IMG/VR virus record: IMGVR_UViG_3300024180_000004
Coordinates: 1 to 64,000 of that record
Source: a virus
DNA: 64,000 nt
Strand: one strand, 5' to 3'
Under the pieces are notes generated by a model. It was not told the DNA's origin and did no database searches. It saw nothing but the letters and a program-made list of their open reading frames with translations. Every line of letters begins with the position of its first letter. Within the stretch, counting starts at the first letter, position 1. Shown here one piece after another: positions 16,036-25,440 of this stretch. Made by a program: the position numbers and the translations under genes.

Positions 16036-16842
16036 ATGTTATTAAAAATTGGATCATCTGGAGAAGGTGTTAAAAAATTACAAAGAGCTTTAGGATTAAA
16101 AGATGATGGTGACTTTGGTCCTATGACTGAAAATGCTGTTAAGAAATGGCAATCCGAAAATGGATTAAATGATGATGGATTGGTTGGTAAAAAAACTTGG
16201 GCCAAATTATTCCCTAGTGAAGTTTATACTCTACCAGATAGTAATTTTAAATTGGAAAAATTGAAAGGTCATATACCTGATTCTGTAATAGTTCAGATAC
16301 CTGAAGTTGCAGAGAAGTTTAATATTACTAATTCTTTAAGATTAGCACACTTTTTATCACAATGTGGTCACGAATCTGGTAATTTTAGAGCGGTTAAAGA
16401 GAATTTGAATTATTCTTCTAAAGGGTTACAAGCAATATTCGGGAAATATTTTCCTGGTAATTTAGAAGATTCATATGCAAGACAACCAGAAAAAATAGGT
16501 TCTCGTGTTTATGCAAATAGAATGGGTAATGGTAATGAAGCATCAGGTGAGGGATTTAAATTTCGTGGAAGAGGTTATATTCAATTAACTGGTAAAAATA
16601 ATTACGATGCATTTAGTAAGTTTATTGGTGAAGATTGTGTTTCTAACCCTGATTTAGTTTCAACTAAATATCCTTTGGCATCAGCAGCATTCTTTTTCGA
16701 TAAAAATAATTTATGGTCTACTTGTGATTTAGGTTCAAGTGATGATGTTGTTACTAAAGTAACTAGAAGAGTAAACGGAGGAACCAATGGACTTGAGGAT
16801 CGAATCAAACATTTTAAAGAATTCTTTAATTTATTGAAATAA
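16036..16842 (+). CDS. Endolysin: peptidoglycan-binding domain plus GH19 lysozyme
   Basis: The protein has 268 residues. Residues 3-58 are a PG_binding_1 domain (LQRALGLKDDGDFGPMTENA, WQSENGL). Residues about 80-268 are a glycoside hydrolase family 19 domain with HFLSQCGHESGNF carrying the first catalytic Glu, GEGFKFRGRGYIQLTGKNNY carrying the second region, and RRVNGG near the end. It should cut the sugar chain of peptidoglycan for lysis. There is no signal peptide, so a holin is expected elsewhere. A terminator follows. Confidence 0.92.
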   Translation: MLLKIGSSGEGVKKLQRALGLKDDGDFGPMTENAVKKWQSENGLNDDGLVGKKTWAKLFPSEVYTLPDSNFKLEKLKGHIPDSVIVQIPEVAEKFNITNSLRLAHFLSQCGHESGNFRAVKENLNYSSKGLQAIFGKYFPGNLEDSYARQPEKIGSRVYANRMGNGNEASGEGFKFRGRGYIQLTGKNNYDAFSKFIGEDCVSNPDLVSTKYPLASAAFFFDKNNLWSTCDLGSSDDVVTKVTRRVNGGTNGLEDRIKHFKEFFNLLK

Positions 16843-16850
16843 ATAAACTA

Positions 16851-16878
16851 AAAAGAGAGCCAAAAAGCTCTCTTTTTT
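16851..16878. terminator. Hairpin terminator
   Basis: AAAGAGAGC / GCTCTCTTT stem with a T run, between the endolysin gene and a convergent operon. Confidence 0.85.
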
Positions 16879-17477
16879 TATGATAATATATCTTCGATTT
16901 TAGCATCCCTGATTAGAATCTTTGATAGATTAGTAGAATACTTATCAATTGATTCAAATATATCTTTCTTTGAGAAGAATCCGTTATATATTGTTTTTAA
17001 TTCATTTTCATTCTGAATCATAATTTTTAAAAATAAGTTAGGTTGTAATCTGATGATAAATTTTTCAATATCATCATCTTCTCTTAACTCTAAGATATAA
17101 GATTGTTCCATTTCGGGACCAAGGTTAAATTCTGATGGTAAAAATCCTAAATTTTTAATAAAATTAGTTACTAAAGAGTATTTCTTATAACGACATTTTA
17201 ATTTAGTCTCTGTATCATAATATGAAAATCTAGATGGCATTCTATCAAACTCTTTAATTGTTCCTATATGATATACTTCACTTTCTAATATTTCCGATAA
17301 GAGAGAATCTCTTTTATCTTCTTTATCGTAAATATTATTTCTTTTTATGTAGTGTGATAGTTTCGTATCGAATAAAAAGTGTATTTCACCTGTATCTTTG
17401 CTTCTTTTCTCACATTCATCAATAAAGTATTGATCTATTTCAGATTTTTCATAAGTAAAGTTTTCTTCTTTATTCAT
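16878..17477 (-). CDS. Unknown protein, last gene of a four-gene operon
   Basis: The protein has 199 residues and is charged and mixed helix and strand, with no recognised motif. It overlaps the preceding gene by ATGA. The four genes from 19523 to 16878 are packed with overlaps of four bases or a gap of two, and the first encodes a nucleotidyltransferase, so this protein may act with it. Confidence 0.75.
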   Translation of the reverse strand: MNKEENFTYEKSEIDQYFIDECEKRSKDTGEIHFLFDTKLSHYIKRNNIYDKEDKRDSLLSEILESEVYHIGTIKEFDRMPSRFSYYDTETKLKCRYKKYSLVTNFIKNLGFLPSEFNLGPEMEQSYILELREDDDIEKFIIRLQPNLFLKIMIQNENELKTIYNGFFSKKDIFESIDKYSTNLSKILIRDAKIEDILS

Positions 17478-17710
17478 AAAAGTTGGTAATTTTTTTCATG
17501 GTCAAATCTTTCTTTTGAAAAATCTAATAATATTTTACATTTTTCAAACTCTTCAATACCCTCAAAATAGAATATGATTCTATCAATAAAATCTTTGTCA
17601 TATGGTTTTAAATTTGAGTCATAGTATTTACCAAGAGATATTCTTTCGAAGGTGTTATTCATTAAATAGCCGTAACTATGTATAACAATTTTATCTATCA
17701 TTTCCATCAT
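17474..17710 (-). CDS. Unknown small protein
   Basis: The protein has 78 residues, rich in aromatic and charged residues (GKYYDSNLKPYDKDFIDRII). It overlaps both neighbours by four bases, so all three are translationally coupled. The first residues MMEM give three possible starts. No family is recognised. Confidence 0.7.
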   Translation of the reverse strand: MMEMIDKIVIHSYGYLMNNTFERISLGKYYDSNLKPYDKDFIDRIIFYFEGIEEFEKCKILLDFSKERFDHEKNYQLL

Positions 17711-18333
17711 TTATTACTCTGTGTTTTTAAAAAAATTAATTCTTCTTTTGTTAGTTTATCCATACCAACTTTATTTATTTTATCTAAAATAATGTCAATA
17801 TCTAATCTTTTTTCATTTTCTTCAATTATTTCTTCAATATCAGATATTTCCTTTTTATTGAATTTAGTCATATCTATTTTTGGATATTTATCTTCGAATT
17901 CTTTTAATTTTGAATCAAGTTCAACTCTAGAAATTGTTACACCTAGTATATCAACTACATCATTTATTTCACTACCAAATTTTTCATGAATCTTATTCAT
18001 TAGATTATCATTAAAGTCTTTTTCTAATAAATCGGATGTATAGATGCATTTATTATCTTTAAAAATACAAACCATTTCTTTGTCCATTAAATAAACAATA
18101 TTTACCGAGCCGATTATATTTAAATCGGTCTCTAAAATTACGGTTTGATTAACTCTACTTAAAAAAGTTACTCTAGATTTAGATAGTTTTTTAAGTAAGT
18201 CATTAAATTTTTCCTTAGTTTCTTTTAATATTTTTATATCATTTCTATTTTTTTTTAAAATATCGATTTTAATCTTAAAAATGAAACCTAGTATAAAAAA
18301 TAAAGTTGGTATAATTATATCTGTAATATTCAT
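17707..18333 (-). CDS. Membrane-anchored protein with C-terminal ILDKI motif
   Basis: The protein has 208 residues. Residues 5-22 (DIIIPTLFFILGFIF) form one membrane helix followed by lysines, so most of the protein should face the cytoplasm. A coiled coil follows (KILKETKEKFNDLLKKL). The last 30 residues, DIDIILDKINKVG...KLTKEELIFLKTQS, are the same module as in the 1196-1696 and 49981-50349 proteins. The start is two bases before the nucleotidyltransferase stop region. No function can be given. Confidence 0.75.
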   Translation of the reverse strand: MNITDIIIPTLFFILGFIFKIKIDILKKNRNDIKILKETKEKFNDLLKKLSKSRVTFLSRVNQTVILETDLNIIGSVNIVYLMDKEMVCIFKDNKCIYTSDLLEKDFNDNLMNKIHEKFGSEINDVVDILGVTISRVELDSKLKEFEDKYPKIDMTKFNKKEISDIEEIIEENEKRLDIDIILDKINKVGMDKLTKEELIFLKTQSNK

Positions 18334-18335
18334 AG

Positions 18336-19523
18336 TTATATGTTATATATATTTTTCCTTATTTTGATTAGTAAATCATTTAAAAAATTTTCATCCACCT
18401 TATCAGGGAGATTAGATTTTTCGAAAATTTCATCAATTTCAAGTATTTCTTTCTCAACTTGATCGATAAGAGTTTGTAAATCAATCTTACCTTTTCTGAT
18501 GTCTATAAGTTCTTTTGCATTCTCTCTATATACATTTATGCCTTTACCTTCTCCGATCTCTCTCGCCATATCCATCAGTCTTCGAGAATGCATCATATTC
18601 TTCCCATCGATTTTTTGACCGTGAGATTTAACATCAACCCATCTTGCATCATTTTTATTATCTAACCAATCTTGATAAGATTTGAAATCTTTACAGTGTT
18701 CGGAATAACCATCTTTGTTATAAACAATATTACATATTGGTGTTTCACCTTTTGGGATAGAAGATAATCTAAGTGCATTCGATTCTGCAACGTTAACACC
18801 TTCACCGGTTTTAACTAAACCTTTGTAACCAAAACCTAATGTTAGATTAGATTCGGTTCTTAAAATCTTAGCAGATTCTCTTAAATTATATGGTACCGAC
18901 TCACTGAAACAATTATAAGAAATCTTATCAAAATAAACAGCATATAGATCTCTAGCATTTGGAACATTTACAACACCACAAAACTTTTCTTCAAAGCCCT
19001 TATCAGAGTTCCATTTTTTCCAAGGAATAGATTTAGATCCATCAATAACATAAACAAAATCAAGTATATCTTTACGAGTTATTTTATCTTTCTCCCAGTT
19101 TTGTTTTTTGTTTTGACCTTTTGCCTTTTTTATTTGCATTTTCCCATAACCTCCGAAAGATTTTCCACAAACCTTAGTGATGAATTTATCTCGGTTTTCT
19201 AATATAAGATCGAAAATCGGATCTTTATAGATTATACAATCTTCGGGTGTGTTAAGTAGTTCTAGAACGGTTGGATTATTAGTACCTAGTAATTGTAAAA
19301 ATCTTTTAATTTCATAAATAACAATATCATTGCTATCATCATTTATTTGTTCTTTGTAATTGAATCCAAGTATATCTTCTTTAGATTGTATGAATACACC
19401 TGCATAATCAGTATCGGATGTTTCGATATTAGTACCATATGCATGAGATCCTCTTATTACTAATAATAAGGGTTTAGCACCTGGTGATTTTTCTTCTATT
19501 AATTTTAATAAATCTTCTTTCAT
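18336..19523 (-). CDS. Predicted nucleotidyltransferase (RlaP/YcgL-like)
   Basis: The protein has 395 residues. RGSHAYGTNIETSDTDYAG at 24-42 is the polymerase-beta-type nucleotidyltransferase signature GSxAYGTxxxxSDxD, with D37 and D39 as metal ligands. The middle has GKMQIKKAKGQNKKQNWEKD and a later HSRRLMDMAREIGEG segment typical of the COG3541 family. Such enzymes transfer a nucleotide to RNA, protein or a small molecule; the target is unknown. It heads an operon of four genes. It might help RNA repair or modify host machinery, but that is inference. Confidence 0.8.
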   Translation of the reverse strand: MKEDLLKLIEEKSPGAKPLLLVIRGSHAYGTNIETSDTDYAGVFIQSKEDILGFNYKEQINDDSNDIVIYEIKRFLQLLGTNNPTVLELLNTPEDCIIYKDPIFDLILENRDKFITKVCGKSFGGYGKMQIKKAKGQNKKQNWEKDKITRKDILDFVYVIDGSKSIPWKKWNSDKGFEEKFCGVVNVPNARDLYAVYFDKISYNCFSESVPYNLRESAKILRTESNLTLGFGYKGLVKTGEGVNVAESNALRLSSIPKGETPICNIVYNKDGYSEHCKDFKSYQDWLDNKNDARWVDVKSHGQKIDGKNMMHSRRLMDMAREIGEGKGINVYRENAKELIDIRKGKIDLQTLIDQVEKEILEIDEIFEKSNLPDKVDENFLNDLLIKIRKNIYNI

Positions 19524-19582
19524 ATATTATTTTCTACAAATATACTAAAAAAGTAAGTAAATAAAAATAAAGCACCAAGGAA

Positions 19583-19595
19583 ATTTAATATATAA
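19583..19595 (+). promoter_or_regulatory. Putative late promoter motif
   Basis: ATTTAATATATAA, 17 bases before the ATG at 19613, at the head of the tail fibre region. Confidence 0.5.
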
Positions 19596-19612
19596 CAAAA
19601 AAGAAGAATTAC

Positions 19613-20734
19613 ATGGCCACACAGAGTTACAATACCGGTAATGATTTATATGATTTATATGGAAATCCAAATGTTGTTGCAGATTATAGGTTTATAACTG
19701 ATTTACTGGATAATATTCCGGACAATACCGCGAATTTAATTGATGCGAGTGATGTTAGAGATGCGGTTTGGACTCTTTGGAGTAGACTTGATGAAGTTAT
19801 TATTGGTTTATCATCTTCAGGTACATTTTCTGCTAATGTTAACTATGATAGAACTAGATTATCTAGTGCACCGGCTGTTGGTGGCGTACCAACTGGCTCT
19901 ACTTTTAGTGGAAGTATACAAGATGTTTTAGATAGAATATTTTATCCATATTCACCACCAACTTGTTCTTTGAGTGGTGGTGGTACGAGAGAGTTTGGTT
20001 CATCAACTTTAGTAACTTTGAATTTTACTCTTAATAAAAATGAAAAACCTATTAATACAGCTTCGATGCAATTACTTGGTGGTGTAACACAATTAATAAC
20101 ACCATTACCATCAGTTATAACACAACCTGATACGATACCTGCAACGTTTGGTCCTAGTACTTTATCAACAACTCCTGCATCAGTAGTTACTTATGCAACA
20201 CATAGTGCAACACCAACTTCTACAAGTTCGGTGAATACATATACTTTGAATGTTGGAGATGGTACGAGTACTGCGAGTGGTTCCACTTCGGTTACTTGGA
20301 TGAATAGAATATATTATGGTACTATAAATCTTAATACATTACCATCAAATCCAAATCCAGATTTGAATATTAGACCAGATGGATCTAATTCTGGACAAGT
20401 TGCAACCTCAATAGTTCAAATAGATTCTTTTATAACAGATTCTATAATAAGAACAACAACAGTAACAAGTATTAGACCAATAGTTAATAGACCATTGTCA
20501 ACTACGAGAGTATTAACACTTACTGATTTTGATGCTGGTGGCAACTATCTATTTTTTGCATGGCCTACGATATTTGGAACACCTGTATTTAAAATTAATG
20601 GATTGACAAATACATCTTTTACAAAGGTTAAAAGTAATTTTGTATTTACAAATAGTTTAGGTTTTTCGGGTGTTAATTATGATGTTTGGATTAGTAATAC
20701 TTCTTATGGAACATCAACTATAAATATAAGTTAA
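19613..20734 (+). CDS. Virion structural protein, fibre region
   Basis: The protein has 373 residues and is rich in Thr, Ser, Asn and Gly with few charges, as is usual for phage fibre or spike proteins. The N-terminal 100 residues (YDLYGNPNVVADYRFITDLL, DVLDRIFYPYSPP) look like an attachment domain; the rest is beta-rich. It precedes the collagen-like fibre gene by 17 bases. I infer a fibre adaptor or proximal fibre. No enzyme motif is visible. Confidence 0.65.
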   Translation: MATQSYNTGNDLYDLYGNPNVVADYRFITDLLDNIPDNTANLIDASDVRDAVWTLWSRLDEVIIGLSSSGTFSANVNYDRTRLSSAPAVGGVPTGSTFSGSIQDVLDRIFYPYSPPTCSLSGGGTREFGSSTLVTLNFTLNKNEKPINTASMQLLGGVTQLITPLPSVITQPDTIPATFGPSTLSTTPASVVTYATHSATPTSTSSVNTYTLNVGDGTSTASGSTSVTWMNRIYYGTINLNTLPSNPNPDLNIRPDGSNSGQVATSIVQIDSFITDSIIRTTTVTSIRPIVNRPLSTTRVLTLTDFDAGGNYLFFAWPTIFGTPVFKINGLTNTSFTKVKSNFVFTNSLGFSGVNYDVWISNTSYGTSTINIS

Positions 20735-20751
20735 AAATTAAAAAATAGAAT

Positions 20752-23736
20752 ATGGCTCAGAATATAGGAACATTAGTAGGTTCTGCAATAAGACCGATAG
20801 ATAGTACAATGCCAATTGCATCAGCATTTGCATTTGAAATAAATGGTGGACACCATCAGGTTGGTACTTTAGTTGATAGAAATAATATAATGGTTCAGAG
20901 AAGGCAATGGGGTATGTTATGTACGGTTTATAATGACTCTGTTAACAATGGAACATATCAACTTAAATATGGTTATAGTAGTACAGATTCAATGGATAAT
21001 AGTAATTGGGTTTTATTTGGTGGTGGATCTGTCGGATCTGGAGTTTCCAATTGGAATGATCCTGTTATATCAATTTCCACGACACCACCTACATATCCAG
21101 TTGATGGTGATAGATACCTTGTTGGTAAAAGTTCGACGGCTTCTTTAAGTGGTATATTTTCTAGTTTAACTAATACAGGATATGTTGGGAATCTAGTTGG
21201 TGGATATATTGCTGAATATAAAGATGCACTTAGTGGTTGGGAAACAACTCTACCTACTAATGGGATGACTATAAGAGTTAATAATGATGATAATTCATTT
21301 TATAGATATGAGGGAACATATTCGACTGGTCAATGGTATAAGGAAAGAGTTAATCAAGTTAGATCATTATTTGCAACAAGTGTTAATAAAATAGATTATA
21401 CGGTAAGTACTGGTGACTTCTTCACATATTCAACCGAAGTAGTTTATTTGGTACAATTTGCAACTGCTAATTCAGGTGGTACTGCGTCTATAAATATCAA
21501 TAGTTTGGGTACTAAGAATATGAAAAAGCAAACATCTACTGGAATTGTTGATTTGGATGCAAATGATTTAAATACTACAGGTTTTTATCAACTCATATAT
21601 GATGGTACATATTTTCGAGTAAATATTATAGGTGGTTCTAATACCGGTTCATCGTCTTTGAAGTATAAAATTGTCGAGGATGAAAGGATTGTTGTGCCTG
21701 CAAACTCTGAATATCTTTTATATGGTGATCTTGAGGTTAATGGTGTTTTAGATATTAGTTCAACAGGAAAAGTTGTTATAATAAACGGTGCATTAAATGT
21801 TAATGGTGGTACTGTTTCTAATTCTGCGAATGTATCATTAATTACTTTACCTACTTCATTAACAAGTGGGACTTCAGGAACAAGTGGGACTTCGGGAACA
21901 AGTGGGACTTCGGGAACAAGTGGGACTTCGGGAACAAGTGGTATAGCAGGTGATAGATATTTAACATTTACAAATTCAAATCTAACAATAACAGATGTAT
22001 TTGATACGATTTTATCATTTACTATAGAAACCGGATTTGCATATTCTATAAATCAATCTATAATAGTCACTCTATCGTTAGGAAATTATATGGAGGCTAT
22101 AGTAACAAGTTATGACTCTGGAACAGGTGCAATGACCGCAAAGGTTATAAATGGATATGGTAGTGGGAGTGGTACAGGACCTTGGATTATAAATCTTGAT
22201 GGTGCATCTGGTGGAGATGGAACTTCAGGAATTGATGGAACAAGTGGAACCTCGGGAATTGACGGAACTTCTGGAACAAGTGGAACCTCAGGAATTGATG
22301 GAGCTTCTGGAACAAGTGGAACTTCAGGAATTGATGGGGCTTCTGGAACAAGTGGAACCTCAGGAATTGATGGAGCTTCCGGAACAAGTGGAACTTCAGG
22401 AATTGATGGAGCTTCCGGAACAAGTGGAACTTCAGGAATTGACGGAACTTCTGGAACAAGTGGAACTTCTGGAACAAGTGGAACCTCAGGAATTGATGGA
22501 GCTTCTGGAACAAGTGGAACTTCAGGAATTGATGGAGCTTCCGGAACAAGTGGAACCTCAGGAATTGACGGAACTTCTGGGACAAGTGGAACCTCAGGAA
22601 TTGACGGAACTTCTGGGACAAGTGGAACCTCAGGAACTTCTGGAACAAGTGGAACCTCAGGAATTGACGGAACTTCTGGGACAAGTGGAACTTCTGGAAC
22701 AAGTGGAACCTCAGGAATTGACGGAACTTCTGGAACAAGTGGAATAACTTGGAATGGTGGAACGGTATCTAACCCAGTCTTCTTCACAAACACGGTTAGT
22801 TTAAATGGGTCGGTTGTTGGTGATATAGAATACCTCACGGATTATTCATCAACTTATACAAACAGAAGTTTAGTTGATAAAGAATATGTTGATACAAATA
22901 TTTTATTCGAAACTGGTGGTGGATTAAACTCAACACAAAGAAAGAGTTTTGGAAATGCATTAGGTGCAAAGTCGTTCGCGTTGGGTACTGGAAACACAGC
23001 ATCTGGTGAAAACTCTTCTATTCTTGGAGGACAAAATAATATTGTTAGTGGATTAAATGGTATTATATTAGGTGGTCAAATAAATAATGTTACAAATCAA
23101 GAAGGGTCTATCATTGGTGGTAATAATAACTCAGTTACAGCAAATAGGTCATCTATTTTAGGTGGTCGTGAGAATGAGATAACTCAATCTGATGGTGTTA
23201 TAATTGGTGGTATATTTAATACTGTTAGTGGTGCTAATTCAGTTATTATTGGTGGAACTGGAAGTTTCGTCAATGGTATCAACTCTGTAATCATTGGTGG
23301 TGTGGGACTTACAAATAGTGTAAATAATACGGTTATGGTTCCAGATTTAAATGTTCAAGGTGGGGCATATGTAAATAATAATTTAGATGTTGATGGACAA
23401 ATATCAGTAGGAACAAGTTATTCGAACGCATTCACATCCAACACATTTAACTTTGACTGTGACCAAGGGATGGTGCAACATGTAGATGCACAAGGTATGT
23501 CAGCGAATGGTACTATCACTTTTAGTAATCAAAAAGAAGGTAGTACATATACATTATTATTCGTACAAGGAAGTGGTACATATGATGTAGTTTTACCAAG
23601 TGGTTATTGGTTAAACGATACAGCACCATTTGACTTTTCAACTGAGTTAGTCGATGATGAGAGAGCAATAATTACAGCAACCTATATATTTAATGCTTGG
23701 TACTTTGCTGTTAAAAAAGTAACTTATGTTGCATGA
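20752..23736 (+). CDS. Tail fibre with collagen-like repeats and head-type repeats
   Basis: The protein has 994 residues. An N-terminal domain (1-370) is Gly/Ser/Asn-rich. A first Gly-x-y block of GTS units follows (about 372-398), then a short domain and a second, longer Gly-x-y block (about 487-665) built from GTS, GID and GAS triplets. Residues about 740-870 repeat SSILGGxxNxVxG units, like trimeric autotransporter head repeats. The C-terminal 110 residues ([17 protein letters not shown]) form a beta domain that may bind the receptor. A trimeric fibre is the natural reading. Its stop overlaps the next start by ATGA. Confidence 0.8.
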   Translation: MAQNIGTLVGSAIRPIDSTMPIASAFAFEINGGHHQVGTLVDRNNIMVQRRQWGMLCTVYNDSVNNGTYQLKYGYSSTDSMDNSNWVLFGGGSVGSGVSNWNDPVISISTTPPTYPVDGDRYLVGKSSTASLSGIFSSLTNTGYVGNLVGGYIAEYKDALSGWETTLPTNGMTIRVNNDDNSFYRYEGTYSTGQWYKERVNQVRSLFATSVNKIDYTVSTGDFFTYSTEVVYLVQFATANSGGTASININSLGTKNMKKQTSTGIVDLDANDLNTTGFYQLIYDGTYFRVNIIGGSNTGSSSLKYKIVEDERIVVPANSEYLLYGDLEVNGVLDISSTGKVVIINGALNVNGGTVSNSANVSLITLPTSLTSGTSGTSGTSGTSGTSGTSGTSGTSGIAGDRYLTFTNSNLTITDVFDTILSFTIETGFAYSINQSIIVTLSLGNYMEAIVTSYDSGTGAMTAKVINGYGSGSGTGPWIINLDGASGGDGTSGIDGTSGTSGIDGTSGTSGTSGIDGASGTSGTSGIDGASGTSGTSGIDGASGTSGTSGIDGASGTSGTSGIDGTSGTSGTSGTSGTSGIDGASGTSGTSGIDGASGTSGTSGIDGTSGTSGTSGIDGTSGTSGTSGTSGTSGTSGIDGTSGTSGTSGTSGTSGIDGTSGTSGITWNGGTVSNPVFFTNTVSLNGSVVGDIEYLTDYSSTYTNRSLVDKEYVDTNILFETGGGLNSTQRKSFGNALGAKSFALGTGNTASGENSSILGGQNNIVSGLNGIILGGQINNVTNQEGSIIGGNNNSVTANRSSILGGRENEITQSDGVIIGGIFNTVSGANSVIIGGTGSFVNGINSVIIGGVGLTNSVNNTVMVPDLNVQGGAYVNNNLDVDGQISVGTSYSNAFTSNTFNFDCDQGMVQHVDAQGMSANGTITFSNQKEGSTYTLLFVQGSGTYDVVLPSGYWLNDTAPFDFSTELVDDERAIITATYIFNAWYFAVKKVTYVA
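21864..21942 (+). repeat. 18-bp tandem repeats coding GTSGTS
   Basis: About four nearly identical 18-bp copies encode the first collagen-like block of the fibre. Confidence 0.75.
22213..22745 (+). repeat. Tandem repeats coding (G-x-y) GTS/GID/GAS triplets
   Basis: Over 500 bases of 9-, 18- and 27-bp units encode the long collagen-like block. Copies differ by single bases. Long open frames on other strands and frames here are by-products of the repeat. Confidence 0.85.
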
Positions 23737-24343
23737 TAAATAGTATATTACCTGGAATTATAGGACAATTACAATCAACACCTTGGTGTTCTCCAATAGT
23801 TGGAACAACTTGGGACACTACCGTAGGGACTTCTAATAATTCATTCTCCCTGCTTATGGTTTATATGATTACTCACAGAGTATGATGATTTTTAAACAAT
23901 CTGAAATAGGTTCTGGAGAAAAGCAAATAAATTCAATATCATTCCAACTTAGTAATTATTCAGGTGGTTATACTATGAATACTCAAGTAATAAAATTAGC
24001 ACACATAACAGATAGTCAATTCGGAACTTCTGTAAAAAGTGATTTGACAGGTATTGGTGGGTTGGCCGACTTAACAACGGTAAAAAGTTTTAATTGGTCA
24101 ACTTCAAATGGTTGGGTTACATTTACTTTTGATGATAATTTTTGCTATAATGGAGTTGACAACTTAATGGTTGTGTGGGAAAACAGAGATGGTAGTTGGG
24201 AAAGTGGCTACGGATGGGCTGAATCTCATACTACAGGAGGAGAGTTTTTATCGTGGTATGTATATCAAGATAATACCTACCCAACTAGTGAATTTGGTAC
24301 AAGAAGTTCTGCTAGTAGAGCTAATACAAGATTAGGTTATTAA
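23733..24343 (+). pseudogene. Adhesin-like protein with an apparent frameshift
   Basis: ATG 23733 overlaps the fibre stop by ATGA and encodes [14 protein letters not shown]...GTTWDTTVGTSNNSFS, then the frame closes at a TGA about 30 codons later. A shift at the CCC run 23848-23850 joins it to PAYGLYDYSQSMMIFKQSEIG...TRLGY, which stays open to 24343. The pattern NNSFS-PAYGLYDYSQS...EIG is like the start of secreted Bacteroidota adhesins. One missing C would explain it. From the ATG at 23882 a 153-residue protein could be made without the N-terminus. This may be a sequencing error, a phase-variable tract or real decay. Confidence 0.6.
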
Positions 24344-24359
24344 AAAATAAATAGATAAA

Positions 24360-24578
24360 ATGATAGATTTAGTAGGTTTAATAAATGATTTATCGACAAA
24401 CGGTGTTATTGATTTAATAGGTGAGAATAACACACTTTCTTATATTTTAGTAATGAGTGATGTTACTGAAATAACTGTTGTAGAAAATATATTAGAAAGT
24501 TATATAATAACAAAATATCCAAATAGAGTTACATCGACATTGGTGGATGGTATCTATAAGGCCCAATATGATAAATAA
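24360..24578 (+). CDS. Small unknown protein after the fibre genes
   Basis: The protein has 72 residues, mostly hydrophobic and acidic with alternating helix and strand (LVGLINDLSTNG, YILVMSDVTEITVVENIL). It lies 16 bases after the adhesin-like gene in the same direction. It could be a small fibre chaperone or virion component; nothing decides this. Confidence 0.6.
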   Translation: MIDLVGLINDLSTNGVIDLIGENNTLSYILVMSDVTEITVVENILESYIITKYPNRVTSTLVDGIYKAQYDK

Positions 24579-24628
24579 AGAAGTGTAATATCGATAATGA
24601 TTATATTAATCAAAAATTCGTACTAATA

Positions 24629-24895
24629 TTATTTTATTATTTTTATTATATTTTCTAATGAAAATCCATCTAATGGTTTTCCTCCATTTTTAAGATATTC
24701 TCCATAGATGTTATTATAATCATCTATAGTATAAAACTTTGAATCTATATCACAGAATATAACATTTGTGTCATGTGACGTGATGGTTTTATTTTGTAAT
24801 CTAGTTTCACCATAACCAGGTCCTATTGGTCCGATAAGTTCGGTTCCATTTACTTCTTCTTTAATGAAGTCGTTAAATCTTTTAATTATCATCAT
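24629..24895 (-). CDS. Tagged small protein
   Basis: The protein has 88 residues and begins MMIIKRFNDFIKEE, a clear tag. The rest has a Gly/Pro turn ELIGPIGPGYGETRL and a charged C-terminal half. It overlaps the upstream gene by 14 bases. No family is recognised. Confidence 0.75.
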   Translation of the reverse strand: MMIIKRFNDFIKEEVNGTELIGPIGPGYGETRLQNKTITSHDTNVIFCDIDSKFYTIDDYNNIYGEYLKNGGKPLDGFSLENIIKIIK

Positions 24896-25376
24896 CGTTA
24901 CTAACTTCTATTTTTTCAAAATATTCATCTTGTTCTTGTAATGAATATTCTCTTTTTTTATTATTAAAAATTATATTGTATAAGAATCTATCTTCTAATT
25001 CATGTTTTTCATCACCTTTCATGTATATGGTACAAACATCCTCTTCAAATATATTTTCAACTCTTATTATCTCCAATCCAAATTTGCCATATTTATCATT
25101 TAGGTCACATATAACTTTTTTCTTTTCTGAAAGAAGTTCCTTTAACTTTGAAAAGGTTGAGTTCTTTGATAGATACATAAAGTCCTTTGAGTTTTTATCA
25201 TTAAAATCTTTGGTTTCTTTATATAAATTTAAAAAACCTATTTCCTTATTGGTTAATCCTTTATTATTATCAACCTTATCTAATATTCTATTTAACTCAA
25301 TCTCTTTCATAGATTTGCCAAATATATAATATTTTATGAGTTTTTTAATCTTCATACTATCTCTATTTTCTATCAT
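24882..25376 (-). CDS. Unknown protein with N-terminal ILDK-x-LT-x-E-x-FL motif
   Basis: The protein has 164 residues. The likely start is the second methionine, MKIKKLIKYYIFGKSMKE, which weakly resembles the tag. ELNRILDKVDNNKGLTNKE and GFLNLYKE repeat the helical module found in three other proteins of the window. The rest is charged, with strands (VCTIYMKGDEKHELEDRF). The C-terminus is acidic. No function can be given. Confidence 0.7.
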   Translation of the reverse strand: MIENRDSMKIKKLIKYYIFGKSMKEIELNRILDKVDNNKGLTNKEIGFLNLYKETKDFNDKNSKDFMYLSKNSTFSKLKELLSEKKKVICDLNDKYGKFGLEIIRVENIFEEDVCTIYMKGDEKHELEDRFLYNIIFNNKKREYSLQEQDEYFEKIEVSNDDDN

Positions 25377-25402
25377 ATATATTAATAAGTGTAAATGATT
25401 TT

Positions 25403-25412
25403 TTTATATATA
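25403..25412 (+). promoter_or_regulatory. Putative late promoter motif
   Basis: TTTATATATA followed by about 28 bases to the ATG at 25441, upstream of the large hydrophobic gene. Confidence 0.35.
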
Positions 25413-25440
25413 GTTTATATACTAAAATTTATAGTAGGAA

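Noticed and set aside
13239-16842. A complete lysis cassette (holin, endolysin, spanins)
   Set aside because: The endolysin and a transpeptidase-like protein are present, but no holin-like gene with suitable membrane helices lies beside them.
22110-22838. Long minus-strand frames rich in Pro/Val/Glu
   Set aside because: They are shadows of the collagen-like repeat on the plus strand; the plus frame continues from a full fibre protein.
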